In this document: piece by piece, positions 7,920 through 16,571 of the stretch | How positions within the stretch are numbered: position 1 is the first letter of the stretch | How the letters are laid out: every line of letters begins with the position of its first letter | NCBI GenBank assembly: GCA_963931165.1 | Contig: OZ006985.1 | Span: 992,001 to 1,056,000, forward strand | Direction of reading: 5' to 3' | DNA length: 64,000 nucleotides | From: Ornithoclostridium sp944380285 | Lineage (GTDB): Bacteria > Bacillota > Clostridia > Christensenellales > UBA3700 | Position numbers and translations under genes: made by a program | Notes under the pieces: generated by a model | The model's database searches: none | Told to the model about the DNA's origin: nothing | What the model saw: only the letters and a program-made list of their open reading frames with translations

Positions 7920-8734
7920 TCGCGCTCAAAGAGATCTTGAAACAAGTCGATTCGCTGCTCGCCGGCACAAACGCCGACGGCAGCGAACGCGAATGGATAG
8001 CCTGCGAGGCGCTCGGGATCAAGCGCGGAGCGCTGCCGCTCGTGCGCGAGGTGAGCGAGGAACAGGCGAAAAAGATGATAGACTACGCGCGTGAGCGCGC
8101 GACCGGCAGACCGCTGTGGCAAGTGTTCGGCTACGCCGAGTTTTGCGGCATGAGGATTGAGGTCGGCGAAGGGGTGCTCTGTCCGCGTCCCGAGACGGAA
8201 GAGCTCGTAGAGCGGGCGGCGGCGTATTGCTGCCCCGGGGTGAAGGCGCTCGACATGTGCACCGGCAGCGGATGCATCGCGATCGCGCTTGCTAAGACGG
8301 GCGCGGATGTGACCGCGAGCGACATCTCCGAGCGCGCGCTCGAAATCGCGGCGCGCAACGCCGAGGCGAACGGCGCAAAAGTGCGCTTTTTGCTGTCCGA
8401 CATTTGGGAGAACATAAACGGCAGGTTTGACGTGATCGTCTCCAATCCGCCATATATCCCGACCGAACAGATCGCGTCGCTCGACCGCGAGGTGCGCGAC
8501 TTTGAGCCGCATTGCGCTTTGGACGGCGGAGAGGACGGCTTGAAATTCTATCGAGAGATAGCGAAGGGGCTCGCCGCTCACCTCGAAGAGGGCGGCATAT
8601 TGCTCGTCGAGATGGGCGAGGAGCAGGGCGAAGCGCTCAAAGCGATGTTCGCGCCGTTCGGCGAGGTGAAGATCGTCAAGGATATCGAGGGCAGGGACAG
8701 GATCGCGGCGGTGAGAATATGTGGGAAAAATTGA
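7916..8734 (+). CDS. prmC: Peptide chain release factor N5-glutamine methyltransferase
   Basis: PrmC uses SAM to methylate the glutamine of the GGQ motif in release factors; its substrate RF1 is encoded directly downstream. The 272-residue protein has an N-terminal helical release-factor-binding domain. A Rossmann methyltransferase domain follows with VLCPRPETEELVE, LDMCTGSGCIAIALA (SAM loop) and the catalytic VSNPPYIP. The start is GTG at 7916, overlapping the preceding TGA (GTGA), with purine-rich GGAGAAGAGG upstream. Longer in-frame starts would lie inside the DUF1385 gene and give a non-homologous basic tail. It overlaps prfA by 16 nt. Confidence 0.93.
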   Translation: MIALKEILKQVDSLLAGTNADGSEREWIACEALGIKRGALPLVREVSEEQAKKMIDYARERATGRPLWQVFGYAEFCGMRIEVGEGVLCPRPETEELVERAAAYCCPGVKALDMCTGSGCIAIALAKTGADVTASDISERALEIAARNAEANGAKVRFLLSDIWENINGRFDVIVSNPPYIPTEQIASLDREVRDFEPHCALDGGEDGLKFYREIAKGLAAHLEEGGILLVEMGEEQGEALKAMFAPFGEVKIVKDIEGRDRIAAVRICGKN

Positions 8735-9783
8735 AAAAACTCAAAGACAGGTTCGACGAATTGACCCGGCAGCTGTCCGATCCCGACGTGATCGCGGACA
8801 CCGTCCGCTGGCAGAGCGTCGTCAAAGAGCGTTCGTCGCTCGAGAGCGCGGTCGCGCTTTACGACGAATGGCTCGAATGCGACAAGTCGGAGCGCGAGTG
8901 CCGCGAGATCATCGAGGACGGCTCGGACAAGGAGATGTGTGCGCTCGCCCGCGAGGAGCTGACCTCGGTCGAGGCGCGCAAAGAAAAGCTGGAAGAAGAG
9001 CTCAAATTCGAGCTTTTGCCCAAGGATCCCGACGACGACAAAAACGTCATCATGGAGTTCCGCGCCGGCGCCGGCGGCGAGGAGGCGAGCCTGTTCGCGG
9101 CGGTGCTGTTGAGGATGTACACGCGCTTTGCCGAGCGCATGCGCTGGAAGGTCAAACAGATCGAACTCAACGCGACCGACCTCGGCGGAGTCAAAGAGGC
9201 GGTGATCGGCATCAGCGGCAAGGGCGCGTACAGCAAGCTCAAATACGAGAGCGGCGTGCACCGCGTTCAGCGCGTGCCCGAGACGGAGTCGCAGGGGCGC
9301 ATCCACACCTCGACCGCGACCGTCGCGGTCATGCCCGAGATGGACGACGTCGACGTCAAGATCGACGAGCGCGACCTCAAAATAGATACCTACCGCAGCG
9401 GCGGAGCGGGCGGACAATATGTCAACAAGACGGAGTCGGCGATCCGCATCACGCATTTGCCGACCGGCATAGTCGTCACTTGCCAGGACGAAAAGTCGCA
9501 GGCAAAAAACCGCGAGAGCGCGATGAAGGTGCTCAAAGCGCGCGTGTACGACCATTTCAAGAACAAGGCGGAGAGCGAATACGCCGCAGGGCGCAGGTCG
9601 CTGATCGGCACCGGAGACCGCTCGGAGCGCATCCGCACCTACAACTATCCGCAGGGCAGGGTGACCGACCACCGCATCAACCGCACGCAATACGACCTCG
9701 AGGACTTCCTCGACGGCGATCTGTTCGAGATGACGGACGCGCTGGCGCTTGCGGACAAGAACGCGCTGCTCGCGCAGCAATGA
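8719..9783 (+). CDS. prfA: Peptide chain release factor 1
   Basis: RF1 terminates translation at UAA and UAG. The 354-residue protein has the catalytic GGQ in RSGGAGGQYVNKTES, the target of PrmC. The stop-codon-reading PxT tripeptide is PET, in HRVQRVPETESQGRIHTS, which identifies RF1 and not RF2. The ATG at 8719 gives the expected MWEKLKKLKDRFDEL N-terminus and overlaps prmC, so prmC and prfA are translationally coupled. The length is normal. Confidence 0.97.
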   Translation: MWEKLKKLKDRFDELTRQLSDPDVIADTVRWQSVVKERSSLESAVALYDEWLECDKSERECREIIEDGSDKEMCALAREELTSVEARKEKLEEELKFELLPKDPDDDKNVIMEFRAGAGGEEASLFAAVLLRMYTRFAERMRWKVKQIELNATDLGGVKEAVIGISGKGAYSKLKYESGVHRVQRVPETESQGRIHTSTATVAVMPEMDDVDVKIDERDLKIDTYRSGGAGGQYVNKTESAIRITHLPTGIVVTCQDEKSQAKNRESAMKVLKARVYDHFKNKAESEYAAGRRSLIGTGDRSERIRTYNYPQGRVTDHRINRTQYDLEDFLDGDLFEMTDALALADKNALLAQQ

Positions 9784-9810
9784 AAACAAACCTTTTTTGA
9801 GAGGCAGGAT

Positions 9811-11202
9811 ATGATCAAGTACAGCAACGAAAAGAACCTCTTGCTCGAGAGCAATTGGAAGCCCTTTTTGCAGGACGTGGACAAGCCCAACCTGTTCCGC
9901 GACCTGTTCGAGTACGACAGCGTGCCAAAGGTCGCTTTCAACTTCCGTCAGACTCCGATGGATATGCCCGACGAAATTTGGATCACCGACACCACGTTCC
10001 GCGACGGACAGCAGTCGACGTCGCCGTTCACCGTCGAGCAGATCGTCGAACTGTACAAGCTGCTCCACAAGCTGGGCGGCCCCAAGGGCATAATCAGACA
10101 GAGCGAGTTCTTCCTCTATACCGAAAAGGACCGCAAGGCGGTCGAGAAGTGCATGGAGCTTGGGTACGACTTCCCGCAGGTCACAAGCTGGATCAGAGCC
10201 AACGAAAAGGACTTCGAGCTCGTCAAACAGATGGGCATCAAGGAGACGGGCATCCTCGTCAGCTGCTCCGACTATCACATCTTCAAAAAGATGAATCTCA
10301 CGCGTAGTCAGGCGAAGGAAAAATATTTGGCGATAGTCAAGGCGGCGCTCGACAGAGGCATCGTCCCGCGCTGCCACTTCGAGGACATCACCCGCGCCGA
10401 CTTCTACGGCTTCGTCGCGCCGTTCGCGTACGAGCTGATGAAGCTGCGTCAAGAGAGCGGCATCGACGTCAAGATCAGGGCGTGCGACACCTTGGGCTAC
10501 GGCATCAGCTATCCCGGCGTCACGCTGCCGCGCAGCGTCCCGGGCATCATCAGCGGCCTCAAATACTACGCCGAGGTCCCCAGCGAACTGCTCGAATGGC
10601 ACGGTCACAACGACTTTTACAAGGTGGTCACCAACGCTACGACCGCATGGCTGTACGGCTGTTCGTCCGTCAACTGCTCGATGCTCGGCATCGGCGAGAG
10701 GACGGGCAACTGTCCGCTCGAAGCGATGGCGATCGAGTATGCGTCGCTCAAAGGCACGGACGACGGCATGGACTTCACCGTCATCACCGACATCGCCAGA
10801 TACTTTGAGGACTCGCTCGGCTACATCATTCCGCCGCAGACGCCGTTCGTCGGCAAGTCGTTCAACACGACTCGCGCCGGCGTGCACGCGGACGGGCTGC
10901 TCAAAGACCAGGAGATCTACAACATCTTCAACACCGAAAAATTGCTCAAAAAGCCGCCGCTCGTCTCCGTCGACGCGCACAGCGGGCTTGCCGGCATCGC
11001 GTATTGGATGAACGCGTTCTACGCGCTTCCCGACTCGCACAAGGTGGACAAGCACGACCCCATCGTCGTCGCGGTCAAGGAGAGAGTGGACAGAGAATAC
11101 GAGGACGGACGCACGACCTATATGGGCGACGACGAGCTCGATCAGATCATCATGGCGCTCGATCCCGAGATGCACAAAAAGCTGGTCGTCAAGTCGTATT
11201 GA
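9811..11202 (+). CDS. DRE-TIM metallolyase, candidate (Re)-citrate synthase
   Basis: The 463-residue protein belongs to the isopropylmalate/homocitrate synthase superfamily, which condenses acetyl-CoA with a 2-oxoacid. The family signature is ITDTTFRDGQQSTSPFTVEQI (residues about 58-78), and HGHNDFYKV carries the metal-binding histidines. In place of a long LeuA regulatory domain, the sequence keeps features I associate with the clostridial (Re)-citrate synthase group, such as RQSEFFLYTEKDRKAVEKC, HFEDITRADFYGF and FNTTRAGVHADGLLKDQEI. If correct, it supplies citrate for glutamate synthesis in an organism without the common citrate synthase. Homocitrate synthase is the main alternative. It stands alone, with GAGGCAGGAT before the ATG. 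Confidence 0.72.
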   Translation: MIKYSNEKNLLLESNWKPFLQDVDKPNLFRDLFEYDSVPKVAFNFRQTPMDMPDEIWITDTTFRDGQQSTSPFTVEQIVELYKLLHKLGGPKGIIRQSEFFLYTEKDRKAVEKCMELGYDFPQVTSWIRANEKDFELVKQMGIKETGILVSCSDYHIFKKMNLTRSQAKEKYLAIVKAALDRGIVPRCHFEDITRADFYGFVAPFAYELMKLRQESGIDVKIRACDTLGYGISYPGVTLPRSVPGIISGLKYYAEVPSELLEWHGHNDFYKVVTNATTAWLYGCSSVNCSMLGIGERTGNCPLEAMAIEYASLKGTDDGMDFTVITDIARYFEDSLGYIIPPQTPFVGKSFNTTRAGVHADGLLKDQEIYNIFNTEKLLKKPPLVSVDAHSGLAGIAYWMNAFYALPDSHKVDKHDPIVVAVKERVDREYEDGRTTYMGDDELDQIIMALDPEMHKKLVVKSY

Positions 11203-11288
11203 AAAAAATAGCATAAATTTGCAAAACCCTATTGAAAAGGGCGCCGATATAATGTAAAATAGAAGTATAAAGATATCGGAGGTAAATT

Positions 11289-11699
11289 ATGCTTACACTC
11301 ATCTGCGGGGCGAAAGGCTCCGGAAAGACCAGCCGTATCATCGACAAGGCCAACAAAGACGTCAACGCCGCAAAGGGCGATTGCATCTATGTCAGCGACA
11401 CCGAGAGATACATGTACGACTTGGACCGCAACGTCAAACTCGTCGACGTCGGACAGTACGGCATAGACGGCGACGCGTTCGGCCCGTTCGTGTTCGGCGT
11501 TATGGCAGGCAGGAGCGACCTCACAAATCTGTACATAGACGGAGTGAGCCGCATCACCGGCAAGTCTCCCGCGGACCTCGAGGGCTTCTATACCAAGCTC
11601 GCCGAGATCGCCGAGAGGGACTCGATCGCGGTGGTTGCGACGGTCAGCGCCGCGGCGGACGACTTGCCCGACTACTTGATGAAGTACAAGATCATCTGA
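11289..11699 (+). CDS. Small P-loop NTP-binding protein of unknown function
   Basis: This 136-residue protein starts with a clear Walker A loop, LICGAKGSGKTSRIIDKA. A hydrophobic beta strand ending in Asp, LTNLYIDGVSRI, could act as Walker B. The chain ends soon after VVATVSAAADDLPDYL, giving a minimal RecA-like fold without extra domains. There is no membrane segment or signal. It has a TATAAT at 11248-11253 without a well-spaced -35, and a good GGAGG before the ATG. It is followed by thrC after 16 nt, suggesting co-transcription. I cannot assign a function. Confidence 0.75.
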   Translation: MLTLICGAKGSGKTSRIIDKANKDVNAAKGDCIYVSDTERYMYDLDRNVKLVDVGQYGIDGDAFGPFVFGVMAGRSDLTNLYIDGVSRITGKSPADLEGFYTKLAEIAERDSIAVVATVSAAADDLPDYLMKYKII

Positions 11700-11715
11700 T
11701 CCGAAAGGAGATTTT

Positions 11716-13224
11716 ATGAAATATACCAGCACTCGCGACGCTTCCGTCGCGATAGACAGCGCGCAGGCGATCGTCAACGGGCTGTCTCCCGACGGGGGAC
11801 TCTATGTCCCCCAATCTTTTCCGGGGCTCAGCCGCGCCGACTTCGACGAACTGTGCGGCATGGATTACCCCGAGAGGGCGGCAAAGGTCATGTCGCTCTA
11901 TCTCACCGACTTCACCTATGAAGAACTGCTGAGCTATACGCGCAAAGCATACGCGCGCTTTTACGGCGATCCCTGTCCGCTCGTGCGTGTGGACGAGGGG
12001 CTGTATGTGCTCGAACTTTGGCACGGTCCGACCTGCGCGTTCAAGGATATGGCGCTGACCATGCTGCCGCATCTTCTGACCGCCGCGCGCCGCAAGGTGG
12101 GCGAAAAGGATAAGTCGCTGATCATGGTCGCGACGTCGGGCGACACCGGCAAGGCGGCGCTCGAGGGCTTCCGCGACGTCGAGGGGACGGACATCATCGT
12201 ATTCTATCCGACGGGCGGCGTCTCCGACATGCAAAAGCGGCAGATGATGACCCAAGAGGGCGAAAACGTCTGCGTCTGTGCGATCGAGGGCAACTTCGAC
12301 GACACTCAAAGCGCGGTCAAGAACATCTTTGCGGACAAGGATATGGGCGCGAAATTGCACGAGCGCGGCTTCAAACTGTGCTCCGCCAACAGCATCAATT
12401 GGGGCAGACTGGTGCCGCAGATCGCCTACTATATCTCCGCATATTGCGACCTTCTGAACGAGGGCAAGGTCGAGTTCGGCGACAAGGTCGACTTCTGCGT
12501 CCCCAGCGGCAATTTCGGCAACATCCTCGCCGCGTATTACGCGATGAAGATGGGGCTTCCCGTCAACAAGCTGATCTGCGCGTCCAACGTCAACAACGTG
12601 CTCACCGACTTTTTCACGACGGGCAAGTACGACATCGAACGTGAGTTCCACAAGACGATCAGTCCCTCGATGGACATCTTGATCTCGTCCAATCTCGAGC
12701 GTCTCTTGTTTGAGATCAGCGACCGCAACGCGTCCCTCATCGCAGAGCGCATGGACGCGCTCAAAAAGAAGGGGAGCTATTCCGTCACCAAGGCGGAGCT
12801 CAACCGCATGCGCGCGCTGTTCGAGGTCGGCTATGCGGACGACGACGCGACAAAGAGCGCGATCGACGCGGCGATGGATCTGTACGGCTATCTGATGGAT
12901 ACGCACACCGCCGTCGCCTACAACGTGTGGTGCGAATACAACAACGCCTGCCCCGAGGACGAGTGCCCGGCGATCATTGTTTCGACCGCCAATGCGTTCA
13001 AGTTCTCCGGCGACGTGCTGACCGCTTTGACCGGCGGCAGGAAGGACGCCGACGCGTTCGAGGATTGCAAAAAACTGTCCGCGTTCTCCGGCGCCGAGAT
13101 CCCCGAGCCGATCGCCGCGCTCAAAGACAAAAAGATACGCTTTGACGAGGTCATTGACAAGGCTGCGATCGCAGGCAAGGTGTTGGAGTTCGCCGACGTC
13201 TTGGCGGCAAAGGACAAAGCCTGA
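11716..13224 (+). CDS. thrC: Threonine synthase
   Basis: ThrC converts O-phosphohomoserine to threonine with pyridoxal phosphate, the last step of threonine synthesis. The 502-residue protein has the PLP lysine in HGPTCAFKDMALTMLP, the phosphate-binding MVATSGDTGKAALEGF, and the NSINWGRLVPQ stretch. Its N-terminus, YTSTRDASVAIDSAQAIVNGLSPDGGLYVP, is typical of the long (E. coli/yeast) type of ThrC. AAGGAG lies at good spacing before the ATG. It ends at a terminator. No other threonine gene is in the window. Confidence 0.95.
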   Translation: MKYTSTRDASVAIDSAQAIVNGLSPDGGLYVPQSFPGLSRADFDELCGMDYPERAAKVMSLYLTDFTYEELLSYTRKAYARFYGDPCPLVRVDEGLYVLELWHGPTCAFKDMALTMLPHLLTAARRKVGEKDKSLIMVATSGDTGKAALEGFRDVEGTDIIVFYPTGGVSDMQKRQMMTQEGENVCVCAIEGNFDDTQSAVKNIFADKDMGAKLHERGFKLCSANSINWGRLVPQIAYYISAYCDLLNEGKVEFGDKVDFCVPSGNFGNILAAYYAMKMGLPVNKLICASNVNNVLTDFFTTGKYDIEREFHKTISPSMDILISSNLERLLFEISDRNASLIAERMDALKKKGSYSVTKAELNRMRALFEVGYADDDATKSAIDAAMDLYGYLMDTHTAVAYNVWCEYNNACPEDECPAIIVSTANAFKFSGDVLTALTGGRKDADAFEDCKKLSAFSGAEIPEPIAALKDKKIRFDEVIDKAAIAGKVLEFADVLAAKDKA

Positions 13225-13240
13225 GCAAAAGCTGCGAAAT

Positions 13241-13270
13241 GCGCCGCGCTCCGCAGGGGCGCGGTTTTTC
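13241..13270 (+). terminator. Terminator after thrC
   Basis: A GC-rich stem CCGCGC / GCGCGG closes a 9-nt loop and is followed by TTTTTC. Confidence 0.75.
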
Positions 13271-13291
13271 GTGCCAAAAGTTTCGATAGTG

Positions 13292-13320
13292 TTGCGACGG
13301 AGAGCAAATCGTGCTAAAAT
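13292..13320 (+). promoter_or_regulatory. Sulfatase-maturase operon promoter
   Basis: TTGCGA (13292-13297), a 17-nt spacer and TAAAAT (13315-13320), 28 nt upstream of the sulfatase ATG. Confidence 0.7.
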
Positions 13321-13348
13321 GTAGTCAGTACGAAGAGAGGAGAAAATT

Positions 13349-15394
13349 ATGAAAGACGACAAAATGCGCGACGACGCGCCGCGCTCGGGCAGAGCGCAAG
13401 CCGTCAAGGCGGCGATCGCCGACGACGTGACAGGCTTTGTCTTGCTGTGCGTAGACGCGGTGTTTTCGCTTGTGCTTCTCGCGAGCGGTTTCAACTTTTT
13501 GGCGCTTCCGGCGCTGGTGCTTGCGCTTGTCGACGCGCTCGCGATGTTCGTGCGCGCGCTCAAGGGGCGCGATATAGGCGTCTTTTTGTTTGCGGCGTTC
13601 TTTGCCGTCTATGCAAGCATATTTTTGTACTTTCTCATATGGGGCGCGGACAGCTTCGGCAGACGGCTGTGGTGGAACCTCGTGCTGTGCTTTTTCCCGG
13701 TCGCGCTGACCGCATCGATCCTTGTCGTAAAGAAGTTTTCGGCGGAACGCATTGCGAAATTTTTCGTGCCCGTGTTGATAATACTCGTGTTTGCGACATC
13801 GCTCGTCTATGCGATGTTCATGAGTTTGCGCGCGCGTCCGACCGTCGAGAGGATGTGGGACGGGCATGACGCCTATCTCGATTCCGTCTCCGCCCGCCGC
13901 AAGGGCTCGCCCAACGTGCTCGTGATATTGATGGACGATATGGCGTATGCCGACATCTCGGCGTACAGCTACAAGTATGCCGAACAGCCGTCGACGATCG
14001 ACACCCCCAACATCGATTCCATTGCCGAAAACGGCGTGATGATGGACAACTTCTACGCGGCGTCGCCTGTGTGTTCGCCGTCGCGGTTTTCCATGCTGAC
14101 GGGCAGATACTCGTCGCGCGGCTATCTCGACAACGTCGTCTTCCCGACCGTCGTTGACAGCGATCCGTGGTCGCCGACGCACTTTTTCGGTCCCTATCAA
14201 TTCTTGAACAACGTCGACGGCATCTTGGGAGATGAGATCACGTTTGCCGAGGTGTTGCAGGCGTCGGGTTACGACACCTATCTGATCGGCAAGTGGAACC
14301 TCGGCGACTACGGCGAATATCTTCCGACAGAGCAGGGCTTCGACTACTTTTACGGCAGCTATTACGTCAACGATATGACCCCCTACAATTGGGTGCGCGA
14401 CACGGGAGAGGGCTATCCCGGCGGCGCGTCGCACGAAGAGGTGAGGACGCATGCCGAAAATCTCGATCAATCGATGTCGACGGGGATGTTCACCGACGAG
14501 TTGCTGTCCTCGATCGAGGGTTCGGTCAAAAGCGGCAACGCGTTTTGCACCGTCTACGCGACGCCGTGGCCGCACTATCCGATATTCTCGAACAACAACG
14601 GCAACGGGCAGGGCGACACGTCCGACGACAGCTATATCGATTGCATCGAGGAGTTCGACCGCGAGCTGGGCAGGGTGCTCGACTATCTGCGCGCGACGCC
14701 CGACGAGGTCAACGACGGTACGCTGTATGACAACACGGTCGTCATCTTCACGTCGGACAACGGACCGGGGCGCGAGGGCGCGGCGGGCGCGCTGCGCGGG
14801 CGCAAGAATACGACTTTCGAAGGCGGGATGAAAGTGCCCCTTCTCGTCAGCTATCCGGCAGGCGGCATCGGCGGCAACGCCGAGTTGCAGAGCACGCTCG
14901 ATGTCACCTATTCGGACGGCACGGAAAGACGGTTGACTACGACGCGCGTGCAGTCTTCGTCGATGATGTTCGACCTGTTCACGACGATCTTGTCGCTTTG
15001 CGGAGTGACGGACGGGGAGGGCGATGTCATGCTGCCGACCGACCGCGTGATCGACGGCGTCGACATGTCGGCGCTGTGGAGAGGCGAGCTCGATCCCGAC
15101 GCGCCGATGCACGAGGCGCTCTACTATCAAAAGAAGGGCAAGGTGCAGGCGGTGCAGCTGATAGGCGTGGAGCTGGACGGGCAGAGGTACGACTTCAAGT
15201 ACTTCGACCGCGTTCAGTCCGAAAATTCCGCGTTCTTCGATCAATACTACAACAACTACCTGTTCAACCTCGACCTCGATCCGATCGAGGGCTACAACAT
15301 CTCGATGAAATATCCCGATATCGCGGCTCGGCTTGCCGACGCGCTCGACGCCTTCCGCGCCGAAATGCGAACAAATCGCAGAGGGATAAAGTAG
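13349..15394 (+). CDS. Membrane-anchored sulfatase (Cys type)
   Basis: The 681-residue protein has four hydrophobic segments in its first 160 residues, followed by an alkaline-phosphatase-fold sulfatase domain that should face outward. The domain opens with NVLVILMDDMAYADIS, where the paired Asp bind metal. The active-site motif CSPSRFSMLTGRY has its Cys at residue 242, which must be oxidised to formylglycine. The metal site is completed later by FTSDNGPGREG. Such enzymes hydrolyse sulfate esters, often on host mucin or glycosaminoglycans. The presence of Cys, not Thr, separates it from lipoteichoic acid synthases, which have a similar membrane layout. The next gene, 23 nt away, encodes the maturase. 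A short dispersed repeat lies inside the fourth membrane segment. Confidence 0.93.
   Translation: MKDDKMRDDAPRSGRAQAVKAAIADDVTGFVLLCVDAVFSLVLLASGFNFLALPALVLALVDALAMFVRALKGRDIGVFLFAAFFAVYASIFLYFLIWGADSFGRRLWWNLVLCFFPVALTASILVVKKFSAERIAKFFVPVLIILVFATSLVYAMFMSLRARPTVERMWDGHDAYLDSVSARRKGSPNVLVILMDDMAYADISAYSYKYAEQPSTIDTPNIDSIAENGVMMDNFYAASPVCSPSRFSMLTGRYSSRGYLDNVVFPTVVDSDPWSPTHFFGPYQFLNNVDGILGDEITFAEVLQASGYDTYLIGKWNLGDYGEYLPTEQGFDYFYGSYYVNDMTPYNWVRDTGEGYPGGASHEEVRTHAENLDQSMSTGMFTDELLSSIEGSVKSGNAFCTVYATPWPHYPIFSNNNGNGQGDTSDDSYIDCIEEFDRELGRVLDYLRATPDEVNDGTLYDNTVVIFTSDNGPGREGAAGALRGRKNTTFEGGMKVPLLVSYPAGGIGGNAELQSTLDVTYSDGTERRLTTTRVQSSSMMFDLFTTILSLCGVTDGEGDVMLPTDRVIDGVDMSALWRGELDPDAPMHEALYYQKKGKVQAVQLIGVELDGQRYDFKYFDRVQSENSAFFDQYYNNYLFNLDLDPIEGYNISMKYPDIAARLADALDAFRAEMRTNRRGIK
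13757..13779 (-). repeat. Short dispersed repeat, copy G (reverse orientation)
   Basis: Read on the minus strand, the core ACACGGGCACGAAAAAT is identical over 17 bases to copy B at 16501. It lies within the fourth membrane segment of the sulfatase gene. Confidence 0.6.
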
Positions 15395-15417
15395 TTCGGC
15401 GCGCAAGGAGACATGAT

Positions 15418-16494
15418 TTGAGAGCGGTTTCGGTGATGTTCAAACCTTCGTCGTCGCTGTGCAACATGCGATGCGAATATTGTTTTTACCACTCGCTGTC
15501 GGCTTTGCGCGAGCTGCCTTTTCGCGGCATGATGAGCGAGCGGACGCTGAGCGCCGCCCTCGGTAAGATCTTCGACTATGCGGACGGCGGACCCGTCTCG
15601 CTGTCGTTTCAGGGCGGAGAGCCGCTGTTGTCGGGCAAAGACTTCTTTCGCGCGGCGGCGCGGCTGATCGCCGAACTCAACGTCAAGCGTTCGCCGGTGT
15701 CCGTCGGAGTGCAGACCAATGGTACATTGATAGACGACGAGTGGTGCGACATATTCTCGGAGAACAAGTGGCTCGTCGGACTGTCGCTGGACGGCGATGA
15801 AAAGGCGAACGCCTACCGCGTGGACAGGGACGGCGCGCCGACTTTTGACAAAGCTTATGCGGCGGCAAAGCTGTTGCAGGAGCGCGGCGTCGACTTCAAT
15901 ATATTGTGCGTGCTCACGCGTCCCGTCGCCGAAAATATCGAGCGAATTTATGATTTTTACAGGCGTAATCGCTTCCGCTTTCTGCAATTCATCCCCGTGC
16001 TCAAACCGCTCAAAGGCGGCGTAGAAGACGACGGCATGTATTTGACCGGCGAAATTTACGGCAAGTATTTGCGCAAGCTGTTCGACCTCTATATGCGCGA
16101 TATGATGAGGGGAGAATACACCTCGATCAGGCAGATGGACAACTTTGTCGCTCTCGCCAACTTCCGCCGCGCCGAACAGTGCGGTATGACGGGCGGTTGC
16201 GCGCGCCAATTTGTGATCGAGGGGGACGGCGCGGTCTACCCGTGCGACTTCTATTGTCTCGACGAGTATTGCCTCGGCAACATCAACGACTCTAGCCTCG
16301 ATCGGCTCGCCGCTCACCCCGTCGCCGTGCGCTTTGTCGAGGAGTCGCGCAACTATCCCGACAAGTGCAAACGCTGCCGCTGGTTTTGCATGTGCATGGG
16401 CGGCTGCAAGCGAGAGCGTATCGATCTGGACAAGTGCGCCGCCTATGACGAATTCTTCGCCTACGCAGTGCCGCATATGCGCAGAATGAGCTGA
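15418..16494 (+). CDS. Anaerobic sulfatase-maturating enzyme (radical SAM/SPASM)
   Basis: This cytosolic radical-SAM enzyme converts the active-site Cys of sulfatases to C-alpha-formylglycine without oxygen; its obvious client is the sulfatase encoded just upstream. The 358-residue protein has the radical-SAM cluster motif CNMRCEYC (residues 15-22). The SAM-binding SFQGGEPLL follows, and the C-terminal SPASM domain carries CARQF, PCDFYCLDEYC, CKRCRWFCMCMGGC and DKC for two further [4Fe-4S] clusters. The start is taken as TTG 15418 because AAGGAG lies 7 nt upstream. ATG 15436 would leave the protein without a Shine-Dalgarno. An ATG at 15413 only opens a two-codon frame. Confidence 0.93.
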   Translation: MRAVSVMFKPSSSLCNMRCEYCFYHSLSALRELPFRGMMSERTLSAALGKIFDYADGGPVSLSFQGGEPLLSGKDFFRAAARLIAELNVKRSPVSVGVQTNGTLIDDEWCDIFSENKWLVGLSLDGDEKANAYRVDRDGAPTFDKAYAAAKLLQERGVDFNILCVLTRPVAENIERIYDFYRRNRFRFLQFIPVLKPLKGGVEDDGMYLTGEIYGKYLRKLFDLYMRDMMRGEYTSIRQMDNFVALANFRRAEQCGMTGGCARQFVIEGDGAVYPCDFYCLDEYCLGNINDSSLDRLAAHPVAVRFVEESRNYPDKCKRCRWFCMCMGGCKRERIDLDKCAAYDEFFAYAVPHMRRMS

Positions 16495-16519
16495 TAACGC
16501 ACACGGGCACGAAAAATCG
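16495..16519 (+). repeat. Short dispersed repeat, copy B
   Basis: TAACGCACACGGGCACG followed by AAAAATCG begins directly after the stop codon of the sulfatase maturase. It shares 16 consecutive bases (GATAACGCACACGGGC) with copy F inside nadE. Confidence 0.6.
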
Positions 16520-16521
16520 TA

Positions 16522-16555
16522 AACAAAAAAAGAGGAACGGCAAAAGCCGTTCCTC
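16522..16555 (-). terminator. Terminator for the flavodiiron gene
   Basis: A perfect 10-bp stem GAGGAACGGC / GCCGTTCCTC with a 4-nt loop. On the minus strand it is followed by a run of seven T. Confidence 0.9.
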
Positions 16556-16571
16556 GTGCGTTTCAGGAGTT

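Noticed and set aside
13349..15394. Lipoteichoic acid synthase (LtaS).
   Set aside because: The membrane layout is similar, but the active-site residue is Cys in CSPSR, not Thr, and the adjacent gene is a sulfatase maturase.
14998..15417. Extension of the maturase frame some 420 bases upstream into the sulfatase gene.
   Set aside because: The extra residues are Arg/Gly-rich shadow sequence of the sulfatase frame. A good Shine-Dalgarno stands before TTG 15418 and the radical-SAM domain starts right after it.
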